A DNA stretch of 64,000 nt, from contig JAIUCV010000002.1 of assembly GCA_026724425.1 (NCBI GenBank), forward strand, positions 2,609,001-2,673,000. The letters are read 5' to 3'. Position numbers and translations under genes: made by a program. Positions 35,881-47,869 of this stretch are shown in pieces. Positions within the stretch are counted from its first letter, which is position 1. Each line of letters starts with the position of its first letter. Source of the stretch: Erythrophleum ivorense. Its lineage: Eukaryota > Streptophyta > Magnoliopsida > Fabales > Fabaceae. The notes beneath the pieces were generated by a model. It was not told where the DNA came from, made no database searches, and worked only from the letters and a program-made list of their open reading frames with translations.

Positions 35881-37928
35881 AGAAAATTCTAGATTAAAAT
35901 GACTTTGCCCTAAACTAATCTAATTAGCAACTGAGGTTTTTAGCAATGAAGAAACATGCTTGTTTGTTGAAAAAGTTGTGGAACATTTGGCAAGCAAATA
36001 AAAGAGATTTAGTTGAGGCAAAGTAGTTTGAGCACAAATGAAGGAGATCCATCTGTAGATGCACAAGTAAGTGAGACAATTGCAATTGTTAAAGGATTCA
36101 TGAAAAAAGTTTGATTTTAAGAGAAATAAATGCGCAAGAGTTGTGTTGAGTTTAAAGTACAGCAAAAAAGAAAGGCTCAAACGATTGAAAACTCACAAAC
36201 TCAATAATCTATGGCATGAAAATATATGTTTTATTTTTTTTAATCTTTTGGCTTAAAACAACTTCTTATATTTTAGAAAATAATAGTTATTTTTCATTTT
36301 CCATGCAGGGTAATGAATCTTTGAGTCAAATATAACCTAAAATATCATGTTTAGTACCACCGGGAGCTTATAAGTACTAGCAACTTTATTTTACTCAATT
36401 ATTAATGGTGTGTCCATTTAAAAAAAATCAAATAAAAATATGTTGTTGCTATGTAATTATTAAAAATAATGATAATATCATGTTATACATTTAAAATAAT
36501 AACATTTTCAATTTGTAATATAGGGGCCCCATGAACATCTTTTAGAGTCACTTGGAGGCCTAAACATTTGAGATGAAACCAAATTTTTCAATGACTAGGT
36601 TGCTTGAATTTCTTTTAATCATGTATATTATTAGTACACTCTTGCGCACCTATTTTGTACGTCTTTATGGTATTTCAATCAAAGAGGATTGACATAATCA
36701 TGTTATATTAGATTGAAAAGTTGAAGTAAATCATGTGAATCATATGTTCAAGTACAAGATTACAATGTCATTTCTAAATGTATAGATTTCTACTCCAAAA
36801 TATACATATTACATAAACACCATCCATCCTTACTTTTTTTTCTTCAATTATGAGTTATACTCCTCTAACACATCACCACTTGTATTCATCCTCACATGCA
36901 GCACTAATGGTTTTTTTAATTCATGAATAATGTTTCTTCCTCTTTGAATGTAGAAGCTCTGAAGTCTACCTATCACATAAAACACATGCAGTTAAAGCCC
37001 TTTGTTAGTACCAGAACATCATGTTTGCGTTAACAAGCATGCATGTATGCATAGATTAGAGAAATGAATGGAATATAAGTAATTGCTTCAGATTAAATTT
37101 GACTATCACACATCTTAATTTTGAATCCATGCTTTCTACTATAAAGCAACTATTAAAGTGATACATTAATATTGTAGCATCCTTATGAAAAAAAAATTAT
37201 CAGCTAATATAAACCATAAGGCCAATGATCTCTTATATTCAAAATTTCAATGCTAAAAATCTTAGTATATAATTTTTTATCATACACAATTTAACAAATT
37301 CACATAAATAAATCAAGCCACTACAAGAATTTACCATAACAAACTTACCATTCATTGGCTTACAAGCAAATATAAGACTTTTTTTTTCTACCACTACTTT
37401 TGGCTTTAAATTTTATATGATAGTTACAATTGGTTTTAGGAAAATTCTTATATGAACAGAAATGACAATATATATGTCACTAAAGAAATTCAAGAAAATC
37501 CTTATATGAACAAAAATTACTATATATATATATATCACTAAAGAAATTCTATCTTTAGGATTAAAGTAAATGAAAAATGATTATTGATTACAAATATGAA
37601 AATGTAATCTTTTAGTGCACAAGTAGTTTTACTTAGTTAAGGCCTTTTCAACTCTATATAGACTATAATATTGCAACTACAATGCTATTTAATCATAAAA
37701 ATGATTAAAATTGTTATAGTAATATAATGATATTGTACTCTATTATTGAAATTATATTCATGCATGTTTTGCCTCACCTTAGGTAAGAGTTATTCTTATC
37801 TCCTTTATTGCCTGAGGAGCTTTCTTCTTAGATGTGTTATTTTGCATAATGACAAATTAAACAAAAACTACTGAGATATCTAACCATTTTATTATAGATA
37901 ACCAATATTTGTCTCCATTTATGTACTT
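35881..37928. other. Interior of the MULE-like block between transposase and NLR relics
   Basis: AT-rich. Some of it may be a decayed 3' end of the transposase gene or LRR-encoding remains of the NLR, but I cannot support any reading. A near-identical ~50-bp stretch (AGAAAATTCTTATATGAACA or close variants) occurs twice near 37440-37560. Confidence 0.4.
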
Positions 37929-39180
37929 TCATAATGCAAATGCCAAATTCTCTAACTCAGTAGGATGGAAACCATAATTTGTGATTAACGTAACTTTTGG
38001 TTTATTCATTTTCTCTATGAACCTTGGTATGGTGCACTTATTCCCTTGAAGGTTCAAAACTAGAAGGTTGCACCCATCTAAAGTGAATAATTCATTTGCA
38101 AAAAGATTTAATAAAGTCAAGGGTTCCGGGGTTGGGGAGAGGGATTAATGATATATAATTTATTGCAACTCTCATAATATATTAGTGCATCAAAAGAGTT
38201 AGAGATAGAGTAAAAACCAATTGTTATAGAAAATATGTAAGCAACTATATGATACTCATTTTGTATAATCCACCACTTGGGAAGTTCATTTCCAATTATG
38301 TTAATAATAAGTCTTTTCCTTTATGCCACTTAATTTGATGGATAGCTAGCTCCAAAAATGGTCATTACAGTTACCTGTGTCACTTGCAATTTTCCTGCTC
38401 AATGAAAAGGATTTATTGCCCAATAATAAATAAAAAAGTTTCAAACTGTCAATTAGCTTGCTTATAGATTGTTGAATTTGACAATCATGGCACTAAAGTT
38501 TGTTAGATATTAATGGTAAGGTGCTTCAATTTAACTACTTCACTACTGGTTTTGTTTAGATGATTGACCTCCCTTTAAATTATATATCATAAATTCTTTC
38601 AACTTTTAGGTCACATTATATTTTTTTTCAAGAGGATTTAGTTGTTAAAGGCAACCTAATCCTGGATTGTGGTGGACTTGTGCATTGCCCTCTCTTCACT
38701 TCCAAATGATTTACAAAATCATTTTTCTTAACAGAAAATTATAGATATACTAACTGGCCTCACTAGAATTTTGTAGAGCATAGCATACCAAAATATTCGA
38801 AAGCTTGCAAGCATATTTTGTAACAATATCAACCATGTTGCAAGTAGCCAATTCATAAATTTTCTCCATTGCACTCATGCCATCTTCATCATGCAGTTCC
38901 ATCCACATATCAACAAGGAAGGTAGTAGGGATCTTTTGGTCTTTAGGAAATAAACCTAGGTCTTTAAAACATCCCTTGATAACTACCTCACTATCCAAGG
39001 AGCTTTTTTTTTTGGAGAAAAGCAAGTAGATCCTTATTATATTCAAGAATTGAGTGACCCTTCAACAAGTTCTTTACCCTGCTTTGCCATACTACAGAAT
39101 GTTGCTGATAGAGTGCTTTGCCAATCACAATCAGAAAATTAGAGCATTTTTCACCTTCAGATGCTTTACCTCCTATTCCT
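37929..39180 (-). pseudogene. NRG1/At5g66900-like RPW8-type NLR fragment
   Basis: Fragment of a helper NLR immune-receptor gene on the minus strand. From 39160 downward it reads the end of the NB-ARC domain: VIGKALYQQHSVVWQSRVKN, HSILEYNKDLLAFLQK, then after a frame shift at a ten-base A/T run (39004-39013) SLDSEVVIKGCFKDLGLFPK and LVDMWMELHDEDGMSAMEKI, ending near 38760. RLIINIIGNELPKWW follows near 38320. The first LRR-like segment lies at 38120-37929: LLVLNLQGNKCTIPRFIEKM, ITNYGFHPTELENL. GNELPKWW and ITNYGFHP are typical of the NRG1/At5g66900 group rather than ADR1. The P-loop half, the RPW8 domain and most LRRs are absent. It cannot make a working receptor. Confidence 0.8.
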
Positions 39181-39330
39181 GTCAAAACGCACTGTTTGGG
39201 TTAGTAAAATGGTGCATTTCAAGTACTTCATCTGACGTGGAGAGATTGTAGCCATTTGATGCATTCGATGGCATGAATCGAACCAACAGAACCTGCATGT
39301 TATTGCTCTCCAACAACAGAGGATCTGGAT

Positions 39331-40057
39331 GCATATAGGCGTAAGTTGACTATGGTAATATATTTAAATCAACAAATTTGGAAGTGCTTCCAATTTGCAG
39401 TTTTTGAGATTATTAAATCATGATGCATAATTTAAATTCTTTTTTTTCCCCCTCTTGGAAAGAGATGGATATTTCATTAAATTTATTTTGCAAAATTTTC
39501 ATATTAAATATAAATTTATCTTTATATTTTACATATAAAACTAAAATGTATTAATATTTTTCACAGTTTTAATAGAATTATTATTATATTTAAATTAGGA
39601 TTAAGTACTAGATTGTAAATACCTATAATATCATCTCCTTATATTTTTTTTTATCACTGCAATAGTTGATTATGATGAAATTACAAGTAAATTATACTAA
39701 TTTTTTATGTATAATTAAATTACATTTAATACTTCTTTTTATTTTGAAAACAATATTGAAATGTTTTTTCAATTTACTTTCTATCAATAAATCTATTTTC
39801 AACATAATATGAGTTTCTTGCAATAATAAAATCATTTAATTGTCTTTATTATTATATAAAAATAAAATTATAATTTCATATTAGACTTAATATTAATTTA
39901 ATTATTTTTAATGTCATGCTAAGAATAAAATTATAATTGTAAATTGTACAAAGTATACGTATAATTTAATTAGAAAGTGATCAAAAAAATATAGTAAGTA
40001 AAAATAAAAGAAATTAATTTCATTCATACCTATTTCCTTCCTCTTCTATTTTTTTCC

Positions 40058-40099
<42 letters not shown>

Positions 40100-41925
40100 C
40101 TCTCTTTCATAAGCTGACTGCCTTTTACATGTACCTAGACCTATCAATTTATATCTTAAACTGGTGTATGGATTGAAATTAGATTTTTTGAGATGTGAAG
40201 CCTATAAAATGCTAAGAAAAAAATGATGAAAAAAGAGTGTATAATTTATTTTAACTTTACTTTAAGATTGAATTTTTTTAAATACAGAAAATCTAAATTC
40301 GCGATCGGAACTCAACAAACGGGGATAGGAATTCGGAAGACGTGTATGCTGGGGTCACATAAGCACATCTTATTGCTGTACTCGACCCCATTACAACCCG
40401 AAGTTTGTCGCCGTCGGTGAGAGATCAAACGCAATTCAAAAAGTATTCTCATTGTGTTTGAATGTATTGATGAACTTTTCCCCCAATAAGTTTATAAATT
40501 TCATTACTTGATCTTAGGCTGCCTATTTTTTCAATTCCTACGTTTTAAATTCAATTTTCGCACGCCGATGAACTTTTTGCTTCATTCTTGGCTGATTTTG
40601 ATAGCTACATCTTAGTTCCCATAATTTACATATTGGGTACTCTGTTTAAAGTTTGTACTTCATTTATTAGTACAAACAGGAGAGTGAGGCTTTTTTTTTT
40701 TTTTTTAAGCGTCGCTACGAGTAATTGTTTCCACCGGGTATTTTGCTACTTGAATCACATTTATCATATAATTTTCTTCCTTCCGTTAGCTTTTGCCTAT
40801 ACCGTTTGTGCAATACAAACGCGGTGTGTCTCTATATGTATGTGCATGATTGAGATGGTAACAGTAGACATACCATTGAGGGAAGATGTTATGATTGAAG
40901 TAATGATCTTGAATTTTTACCCAATAAGGTGTCCTTTACACTTTGTGGGCATATTGACTTGGACAAATCATCTTAAATTTGCCTTTTTTTTGTCTTTTTT
41001 AAGGTTGCTTAAATGTTTTAAGTACATCGTAGAAATAGTTACCTGGAAAGGTAAGTGATGTAGGACAGGAAGGAAAATGAAGAAAAATCACAAATTTATC
41101 AAAGTCAATATCAAAGGTCCTCAGGCGTGGGTTCTAGTGATGCTGGAACTGAAGCATGGATTAGAGTTAATTAGGTGGTTGGACTTGCAAGGTAGTAGAG
41201 TAGTGATTCTCAGGTATGCACGTTCAAGGAACATATAAATAATGACCCTAGCAATGAATTTTTGACTGGTACACAAATACTTTGTTTGTGGTGAGGAGGC
41301 TGTGACTAATAAGAGTTTACTATAAGCGATTTGTCTAAGAAAATGAGGCTGGAAAGGGCTGCTGAAAAAGGAGTAGGAAAGGTGCATGTGGATCTTGTCA
41401 CTTGAGTTTCTGGTTTAAGTGGAATACTTTCCATGAACATAAAGTTGTTATTCTTCCAATTGAATAATTGTGTTCAGTGTCAAGGCTCATGGATGGGTTT
41501 ACGGGACTATAATTTTTCTGAATCTTCTTTCTTTGAAGATAGACATAGAGGGACATAAAAATTTAGGACGAAGATAACAGTGCCAAGGTATTTGTACAAG
41601 TACAACTAAAATTGGTTTTTATTTCATCTTTCAGGCTGTATTTGAGACGTTGGCATCTTGACACAGGTATCTGTAAAAATGTGAATATGTTTTGTTTAAT
41701 AGTATCCACTGAAGAACTAGTCAATAAGAAGTTGAAGCATGGGGTATACCCAAACTGTTCACGTTGAATGGTCATCATTGATGGTTGCTGACTTGCTGCG
41801 TATAATTTCCTTTCCTCCCTCTTCTTTTATTGTCCCCTTCATTGTTGCAACATTTAGACAGCCTGATTAGTAATTTGTTTCAAGTAATATCAATAAAATT
41901 TTCTTTTATGTTTTGACAGAAATTA
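39331..41925. other. Gene-poor interval with CT microsatellite
   Basis: AT-rich, with a (CT)17-18 run at 40061-40095. The 156-residue open frame at 40588-41058 starts without ATG, is hydrophobic and T-rich, and matches no family I know, so I do not call it. TGGAAAGGTAAGT near 41045 looks like a donor site, but no exon partner was found. Confidence 0.4.
40061..40095. repeat. (CT)n microsatellite
   Basis: About 17 TC units, followed by more pyrimidines, in the gene-poor interval downstream of the MULE-like block. Confidence 0.8.
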
Positions 41926-42118
41926 CCTTGTGACACTTCACTTTCCATATCTTGGTCGACTGTGGTTTATTGAATGCAGCAAGTACTGACAGCTTCTCCC
42001 TAATCTCATATGAGCTCATCTGTTTCAACATATCGAGAAATATTTCCTCCGTCACGGATTGGAAACTATGAATCGCCCCGATTTGGGGCCTCTGTTTCTT
42101 TTTCCCAACTCGAAGCAC
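41926..42118 (-). pseudogene. Exon-like fragment of unknown gene
   Basis: A minus-strand open segment of 64 codons with balanced, non-repetitive composition: LRVGKKKQRPQIGAIHSFQS, VTEEIFLDMLKQMSSYEIRE, KLSVLAAFNKPQSTKIWKVK and CHK. It ends at a good donor (CACAAG|GTAATT) and is preceded by an AG acceptor. This looks like a real internal exon, but I do not recognise the family and find no neighbouring exon. It may be another captured or orphaned gene fragment. Confidence 0.35.
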
Positions 42119-42473
42119 TTGGAATTAATGCAAATTGGAGATTGAATTGTTTTCCTTAGTTTAACTGTTCAAACATTATGTTCAAGTAGCTACTCTTTCC
42201 CCCCCTCCCCCCTTTTAAAACGTCAATTTATAGGTTTTTAATAAACCACTGTAAATATGGAAGCTCGATGGCATCACTTGAGTTACATCTAATCAAGCAT
42301 CTGATTCTCCTGTTTCTTATGTGAACTTCTAGGTATACTAGGCATCAACGTCACCTGCTGTAACAGTCTAGCAGAAGTCATGTTTTTTTAGTGCCATTAA
42401 ATCTATTTTATGGACGCGCGTATTTTCCCTTTTTTTTTTTGCTAACTACTCCTTCTCTTTGACTACATTTTAG

Positions 42474-43110
42474 GGGTTGTACCAAAATATTTTAGCCCCG
42501 AATTGTCATCTCCACCGTTCCGCTTGCCCAAAAACACACAATTCATTGAGGCATTTACATCCCAGAACAATGTCATAATTGTTGACATGGATGGGAGGTA
42601 TGTCTCTTACTGTTCCTGTTCATTAGTGCGTTTCTCCCTTAAAAATAAAATTCCTTGATGTTTAGAATTTCAAAATAAATTTGGTTAAACCTAATATCTA
42701 TGTGATCCATGCCTATTGAAAATAATGTTTAATTTGGAGTAACTTCCAATGGCAGAGTAAGTTTCAGCAGCTGCTTCTTCATTTATTGATTGGAGGTGTA
42801 AAATGTGATCTTTAAATTCTTAAATAACCCCCCCCCTCGGGGCGGGGACCCAAAAAAAAAAAGGAAAAAGAAAAGGTCTTTCTGTGTAGTTGAACGTATG
42901 TTTTCTTAGAAGTCGAATTTTTTAATGTATAGCAATATTTACTATTATGTTACTTCTCTAGCTTCTTCAAGATTAATTAAAGAACTTGGTTCTCACATTT
43001 TCTTCATCCCCTCTTTTTCCCCTGGTGTCAGTTTCTACACCCGCAGCTTTGATCCAGTGTGTGGGAAGCAATGTTGCAGCATGATCATGTTCGTCATCCA
43101 GTGGAAATAG
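42474..43110 (+). pseudogene. ATG18-like (PROPPIN WD40) gene fragment, last two exons only
   Basis: Exon A at 42474-42597, between TTTTAG and GTATGT, reads VVPKYFSPELSSPPFRLPKN, then TQFIEAFTSQNNVIIVDMDG. Exon B from 43032, after GTGTCAG, reads SFYTRSFDPVCG. This matches the C-terminal blade of plant autophagy ATG18 proteins (pattern VLPKYFSSEW..F.LPE.TQ..AFG.QN.V.I.GMDGSFYRCSFDPV.GGEM). After GKQ the frame slips: the family-like continuation (AMLQHDHVR) is in the next frame, and the read frame stops at 43108-43110. No upstream ATG18 exons are present. It is a duplicated or captured, introns-retained gene fragment. Confidence 0.75.
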
Positions 43111-43519
43111 GGTGCCCCCATATTGAAGGATTTTGAGATATATAGCTGTTTCTTATCGTATATTGTGTATATTTTTTTAAATAAAAACTAAGAAAATTAG
43201 AAGAACGGAGTACTGATAGTACAAGCTGCATCACAAACGGTTGAATATTTGTTTCTAATACCATCTGGCGGGGAAATTTTCTGAAATATTCTGTGATCTT
43301 GCTTGTGTACAGAGGTAGAAGAGATTTTGCGCAGTCATGCACGTTGCTTGAGCCGATGTGAGATTAATCTTTCCCTCCAAAACAGTGATAATGACATCTC
43401 CTCAATTGAATAGCATAACTCGTAGAATATGTATTAAATTAGAGAAAAAGTGAAAGGATAGATATGGAATAATAAAAAGAAGAAATGTGCATAACGAAAT
43501 TGGCAACCTATGAAAGGGT

Positions 43520-46098
43520 GTAAGAATGAGAAATATGGATGGAAATCAAGCCTCTTGCCTACCAGGACAGTGACTCTCTGAGAGAATCATCAATAACACC
43601 TGGGTGATGCACTGTCCAATGCTGCCATACATAATCATATCCAAGTAAAGCACATCATAACCTGATTAACAATGAAGGATTCCAAATTAAGCATCCTTGT
43701 GTTCCTTCTAGCTTCCCAGTTCAAAAGCTTCGTAGTTTCTTTAGTAAGCTTGCCCCCGACTGGATTACCCAGCACATCAACCCTTTTGAGCTTTCTAGCC
43801 TGAAAGAACTGTTTCACACTCAGACACATTTTGATGAGACAAGTCCACCACATGATCACTACCAAGTGATTTCAAAAGCTCTGCCTTTTCATTTCTTCTG
43901 AAACCAGATATAATGAGAGATCGGACTTCCAACTCCATGTAGAAATGGTAGTCAACGGTTATATTATAAGCAACTAAATGAACAATACAATACAATTGTG
44001 AACAAAAAAATTACATTTTATCTCATGATCTAAGTTTTAATTATAAATTTAGTACGTGAATTTTACAATAACACTCCTTGAACTTTGACTAAAATGACAA
44101 ATAAAGACATTAAATTTACCTTAATTTTGGAACAGGAAATGATTTTTTTGTAAATTCAACTATTGAACTAAGTTAAGTATTGTTACAAGAATCAAAATCA
44201 TATGACCTCTTGCGATTAATTTTAATTAAAATTTTAAAATTTTATTTTAGTCTAAATTGAATTTTTTTTTACATATTAAAATTTATATATCAATTTTATA
44301 ATCAGACCTTAATTAAAAATATCTACAATTCCATCATTCAATTAACAGCACCTGCCAGAAAAATAAATAAATAACAGTGCCGTCGTAAACAAACCTGATT
44401 TGTCAAATATATTATGTTTTTTTTTTTTTTACATATTTAATTTGGTCCATTAATTTTTGATAAAACGGGTGAACTACGAATTTTAGTGAAGTTGAAAATA
44501 TACCTGACCAGATTTCAATCAAGCTCTCTAGACGAGGACAACATAGGAGGTGCCAAATGACACATAAAGTGTGCCGACAACAACCACATGACAACCTCCC
44601 GATACCAAAAACCTAAAAACAAAACAAACACTATTAAACATTAAAGATACATTATAAAGAGCAAAAGGACAACGATGACGATGACAGAAGCAGAAAGAGA
44701 ATCTTCTTACAATTGGTTCTGGTCAATAATGATGAATTCAGGAAAAGACCCAACAAGAGCGAAGGAACAAACTTGGTCTCCAACTGTAAAGTTGGAAACT
44801 TTGGGGCCAACGGCATCAATGAAGCCAAAGAAATCAGAACCAGTATCTGCTTGTAATTTGAATAATTCAAGCCGGTGGCTTTGATTCTAGCTCTTACAGA
44901 AGTGAGAGAATCCAATTCAGAGATTGGAAGCTTGTTCGATAGGTGGAATTCTCTCCCATAAAAATGGAGAGTGAATATTAATTGAAATATAATAAAAAAA
45001 TTATGTTTGATATGATTAAAATTGAAAAAAAAATGTTTATGTGTTTTTATTTGATTGGATAAAATATGAATAGAATGAAAAGTAGTTAAGGGTAAAAGGA
45101 AAAAAGATCAATTAAAATTAAAAAAAATAACTTAGGAAAAGAATTTTTCAATTAATAATCAGTTTGAAAACACTGTTTTTCAACTAACTGTTAGTCAGAA
45201 ATTTTCAAAGATTAGTTGATTGAATCCATTTTCAACTGATATTCAATTGGTATAATTTTTCTCTTTTTATATTTCAATGTTAAATTTTTTTTATAAAACA
45301 ATAATTTCAAAAGATATCTCAATTTTAATATCAAATAACAGATCTTATTATTTTTTAAAGCATAATTATTATTAATTACTTTTATAAATATTTTTCTAAA
45401 TTTTTAAATATTTTTTCTTGTTATTTCTTTCAAAAGTATTATTAATTATTTTTTTAGGTAACAAAATAATATGTATTATAAGTAATTAATAATTTTAAAA
45501 TATTATATTATACTTTATAAATATTTACAATTTGTTACTTTTTTTATTACACTTTTTTTTCTAGTATTTCTAGTTTTTGATTTTAGACCATCAGGGTGAA
45601 CAATGTATAATGGAGAAGGGCAAAATCAACCTTTCATGGATTTGACTTTGAAGATTAGGATTCTTGTATCACCACTTCTTATCATATGTTCTTTAACATT
45701 TGTTGGATTTAAGTTTTGTATCGGTTGTATTGTTGAGCCATAAATGATTACAACTAGAATTGAAGAATACTTGCATTATAAAGGGAAAAAGAGAGAGAAA
45801 GAGAGAGGGAGTTAGAGGTTGAAACTGATGTACAATCATACAAGCATAAAATGGATATTTTATAGGATCACAAAAGTTAATATACGGCTCTAATATATAA
45901 TCACATAAAACTGACATTTTCCTTTCCTTTGAGTTTTCGATTTAGTAAATAAATTTTATCTCTATGTTCAATTTCCCTCTCCATTTTTGAAATGCGACCA
46001 AACGGGGCTGGGTGATTTTTTGAGAAAAATATTGGGGTGGCTTTGTCTTGCGCAGACACAGTTGGTTCACTCAATTTTCTGCACAACAGGGCTTCCAT
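43520..46098 (-). pseudogene. Broken tandem duplicate of the quinone oxidoreductase-like gene
   Basis: Minus-strand copy of the gene at 47870-51570. Recognisable pieces: exon 1 start at 46098-46011 (MEALLCRKLSEPTVSAQDKA), exon 1 remainder at ~44920-44655 (ELDSLTSVRARIKATGLNYS, then DFFGF.DAVGPKVSNF after a ~40-bp deletion), exon 2 at ~44600-44500, exon 4 at ~43912-43686 and exon 5 at ~43612-43520. Exon 3, which carries the GAAGGVG nucleotide-binding loop, is missing, as is exon 6, and intron 4 is nearly all deleted. Stops and frame shifts are scattered through exons 2, 4 and 5. A 1.1-kb insertion splits exon 1. Flanking DNA upstream of the ATG also resembles that of the intact gene. Confidence 0.88.
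44924..46010. mobile_element. ~1.1-kb insertion splitting exon 1 of the duplicate
   Basis: Comparison with the intact gene places the junctions between AAATCACCC and CTGAATTGGATTC. The inserted DNA begins, on the minus strand, with AGCCCCGTTTGGTCGCATTT. Near both ends it carries an inverted segment of about 20 bp, AAAAATGGAGAG(G/T)GAA. The interior is very AT-rich with no coding capacity. It is probably a non-autonomous DNA transposon; class not determined. Confidence 0.6.
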
Positions 46099-46504
46099 TT
46101 CTATTGGGTTCTGACGTCTGAGTTCCTCTATTGAAGGGTGTTTCAGTATGTAATCTAAATTTCAATTCAAAAGTGGAGAATGGAAGGGGCAGTCAGACAA
46201 AGCTTATATTTATGCATTGCGGATGGAAAATGACAAGAAAATGCAATGTTGTCATATAATGACAGTCTAACTAAGTTGACTACCATTTGTTTATTAACGC
46301 CTTCAAGTTTGTCCCATTGTTATTTTATCCATTTAAACGAGAGGGACGGTGGAATTCGAATCAGAAATCACAAGTAACAGGTAGATTTGTTTCTGCTTTC
46401 ATTAACATTACCAAGGGTTGATTGTTTGCCAAAGTTCAAAAGAAAGATGTAGACTTCAATTTGGAAGAATAGAAAGTTTGAAAAACTAAAAAAAAAGAAA
46501 AAAA

Positions 46505-47258
46505 GACTTAATTCGTTTAACTTATTTCTTTATTTTAATTTGGTTTCTTTATTTTTTTATTTTAAATTTAATTCATTAAATTTTAATTTATATTTTTTTT
46601 TTGTTACATTGGTCAAAATATGTAATGAACATTGTTAATGTTGTGTACATGACAACCAAGATAAGCAAATGCTCCTGTTATGATACCCATTTGCTTTTAA
46701 AAATGGTCCTTTAACTTCCTCCTTTTGTGTTTTAAAATGGTCCTTCAACTTTTTTTAATTTTCTAAAAAATGATTTTTTAAATGCATATGAGACCCTTAT
46801 TATCCCAATCAAATGTCAGTGCGGTGGGGTATTGTAACCAAGAATAAGTATTGTTTCATTGGCTTTATTTTATGATTTATTTTCATTGATTCCGGTTAAT
46901 TTTGGTTCCTTATGGTCTACTTTTAGAACGGTAAGAAATTCATATGCATTTAAGAGATCATTTTTTAAACACTGATTAAAATTAATGAATTATTTAAAAT
47001 ATTGAAAAAAGCTAAAAAAACCATTTTGAAACACTAAATAAAATTGATGGACCATTTTAAATGAGCACTGTAACAATAACGCTTGTCTATCAAAGATGCC
47101 ACATAAATGTTAACGGCTTCCATTAAATATCATGAATGGATTTGACAGAAAATGAAGCACATGACACATGTTAGAGGATTAAATTGAAACAAAAAAATTC
47201 AAATTCAAATTAAAACAAATAAATTAATTAAGAGACCAAAATCTTAATTAAGCCAAGA
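46505..47258. mobile_element. Foldback element (~750 bp) with long imperfect arms
   Basis: The left arm (from GACTTAATTCGTTTAACTTA at ~46505) and the right arm read on the minus strand (GGCTTAATTAAGATTTTGGT, then CTCTTAATTAATTTATTTG) run in parallel. Inner matches include TTTTAAAATGGTCC(T/A)TCAA near 46732 and, inverted, near 47055. Arms total roughly 300 bp each around a ~150-bp centre. No coding capacity. It lies between the quinone oxidoreductase gene and its broken duplicate. Confidence 0.6.
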
Positions 47259-47869
47259 AAATATTTAATTGGAGTGCGGTTCAACCGGATTCAACCCTTA
47301 CAATTCCCGTAACACCGTACGTTTAGCTAATGAAAAGCTTGGGAGGCATAAAGGTAATTTATAAGCACAGAACCGTAATTCTGTGTTCATTTTTTGACTG
47401 CTCTAAGAAAAGTTAGAAAAAGTTTTGTGCACGATGGTGCCTGCAATTCGAATTATAACATTTAACATACAGATATGTCCCCTCGACAGTAACAGGGCCT
47501 TCCATATGACAAGCTTTTGTTATTTCTGTTTGCCATTGAAACGCCTTTTTTGTCCCACGAGGTTATCGTCACAAACACAGAAAGGGAGGTGAACTGGTAA
47601 GCAGTTAAGTGACGTAAAATCATATTGATGATGTTTACTAGAGACAATAAGAGAAATTAGACTTCATCAGACGATAACTAAAGCTGAGGTATGAACATCT
47701 TTCATAGGTAACATCTGTTGGCTAGAAGTAAATATACACAATGATGCAGCAAAGTTGTACTTATAGCTCCCTTTTTTTCCCCTCCTTCCATGCTAACATT
47801 TATTGGATGATGTTCTCCACACATCAAAGGGAACCACAAATTACGCAAAACCCTTCAATGTTTGCAGAG

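Larger units (their letters stand above)
32922..39330. mobile_element. Putative MULE with captured NLR fragment
   Basis: An inverted repeat of about 200 bp bounds the block. The left copy at ~32922-33130 contains TGTTGGTTCGATTCACATC and ACACCATTTTATTTACCC. The right copy at ~39150-39330, read on the minus strand, contains TGTTGGTTCGATTCATGCC and GCACCATTTTACTAACCC. Between them are a FAR1/MULE-transposase pseudogene (plus) and an RPW8-type NLR fragment (minus) that begins directly inside the right repeat. This is the layout of a Mutator-like element that acquired host sequence. I could not find a target duplication (the left flank is a TA microsatellite), so the exact ends and the single-element reading are inference. 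Two unrelated inverted duplicates would be the alternative. Confidence 0.5.

Noticed and set aside
40588..41058. 156-residue open frame
   Set aside because: No ATG start, hydrophobic T-rich translation, no family resemblance and no splice partners.
44675..44884. 69-residue plus-strand frame
   Set aside because: Antisense shadow of exon 1 of the broken quinone oxidoreductase duplicate.
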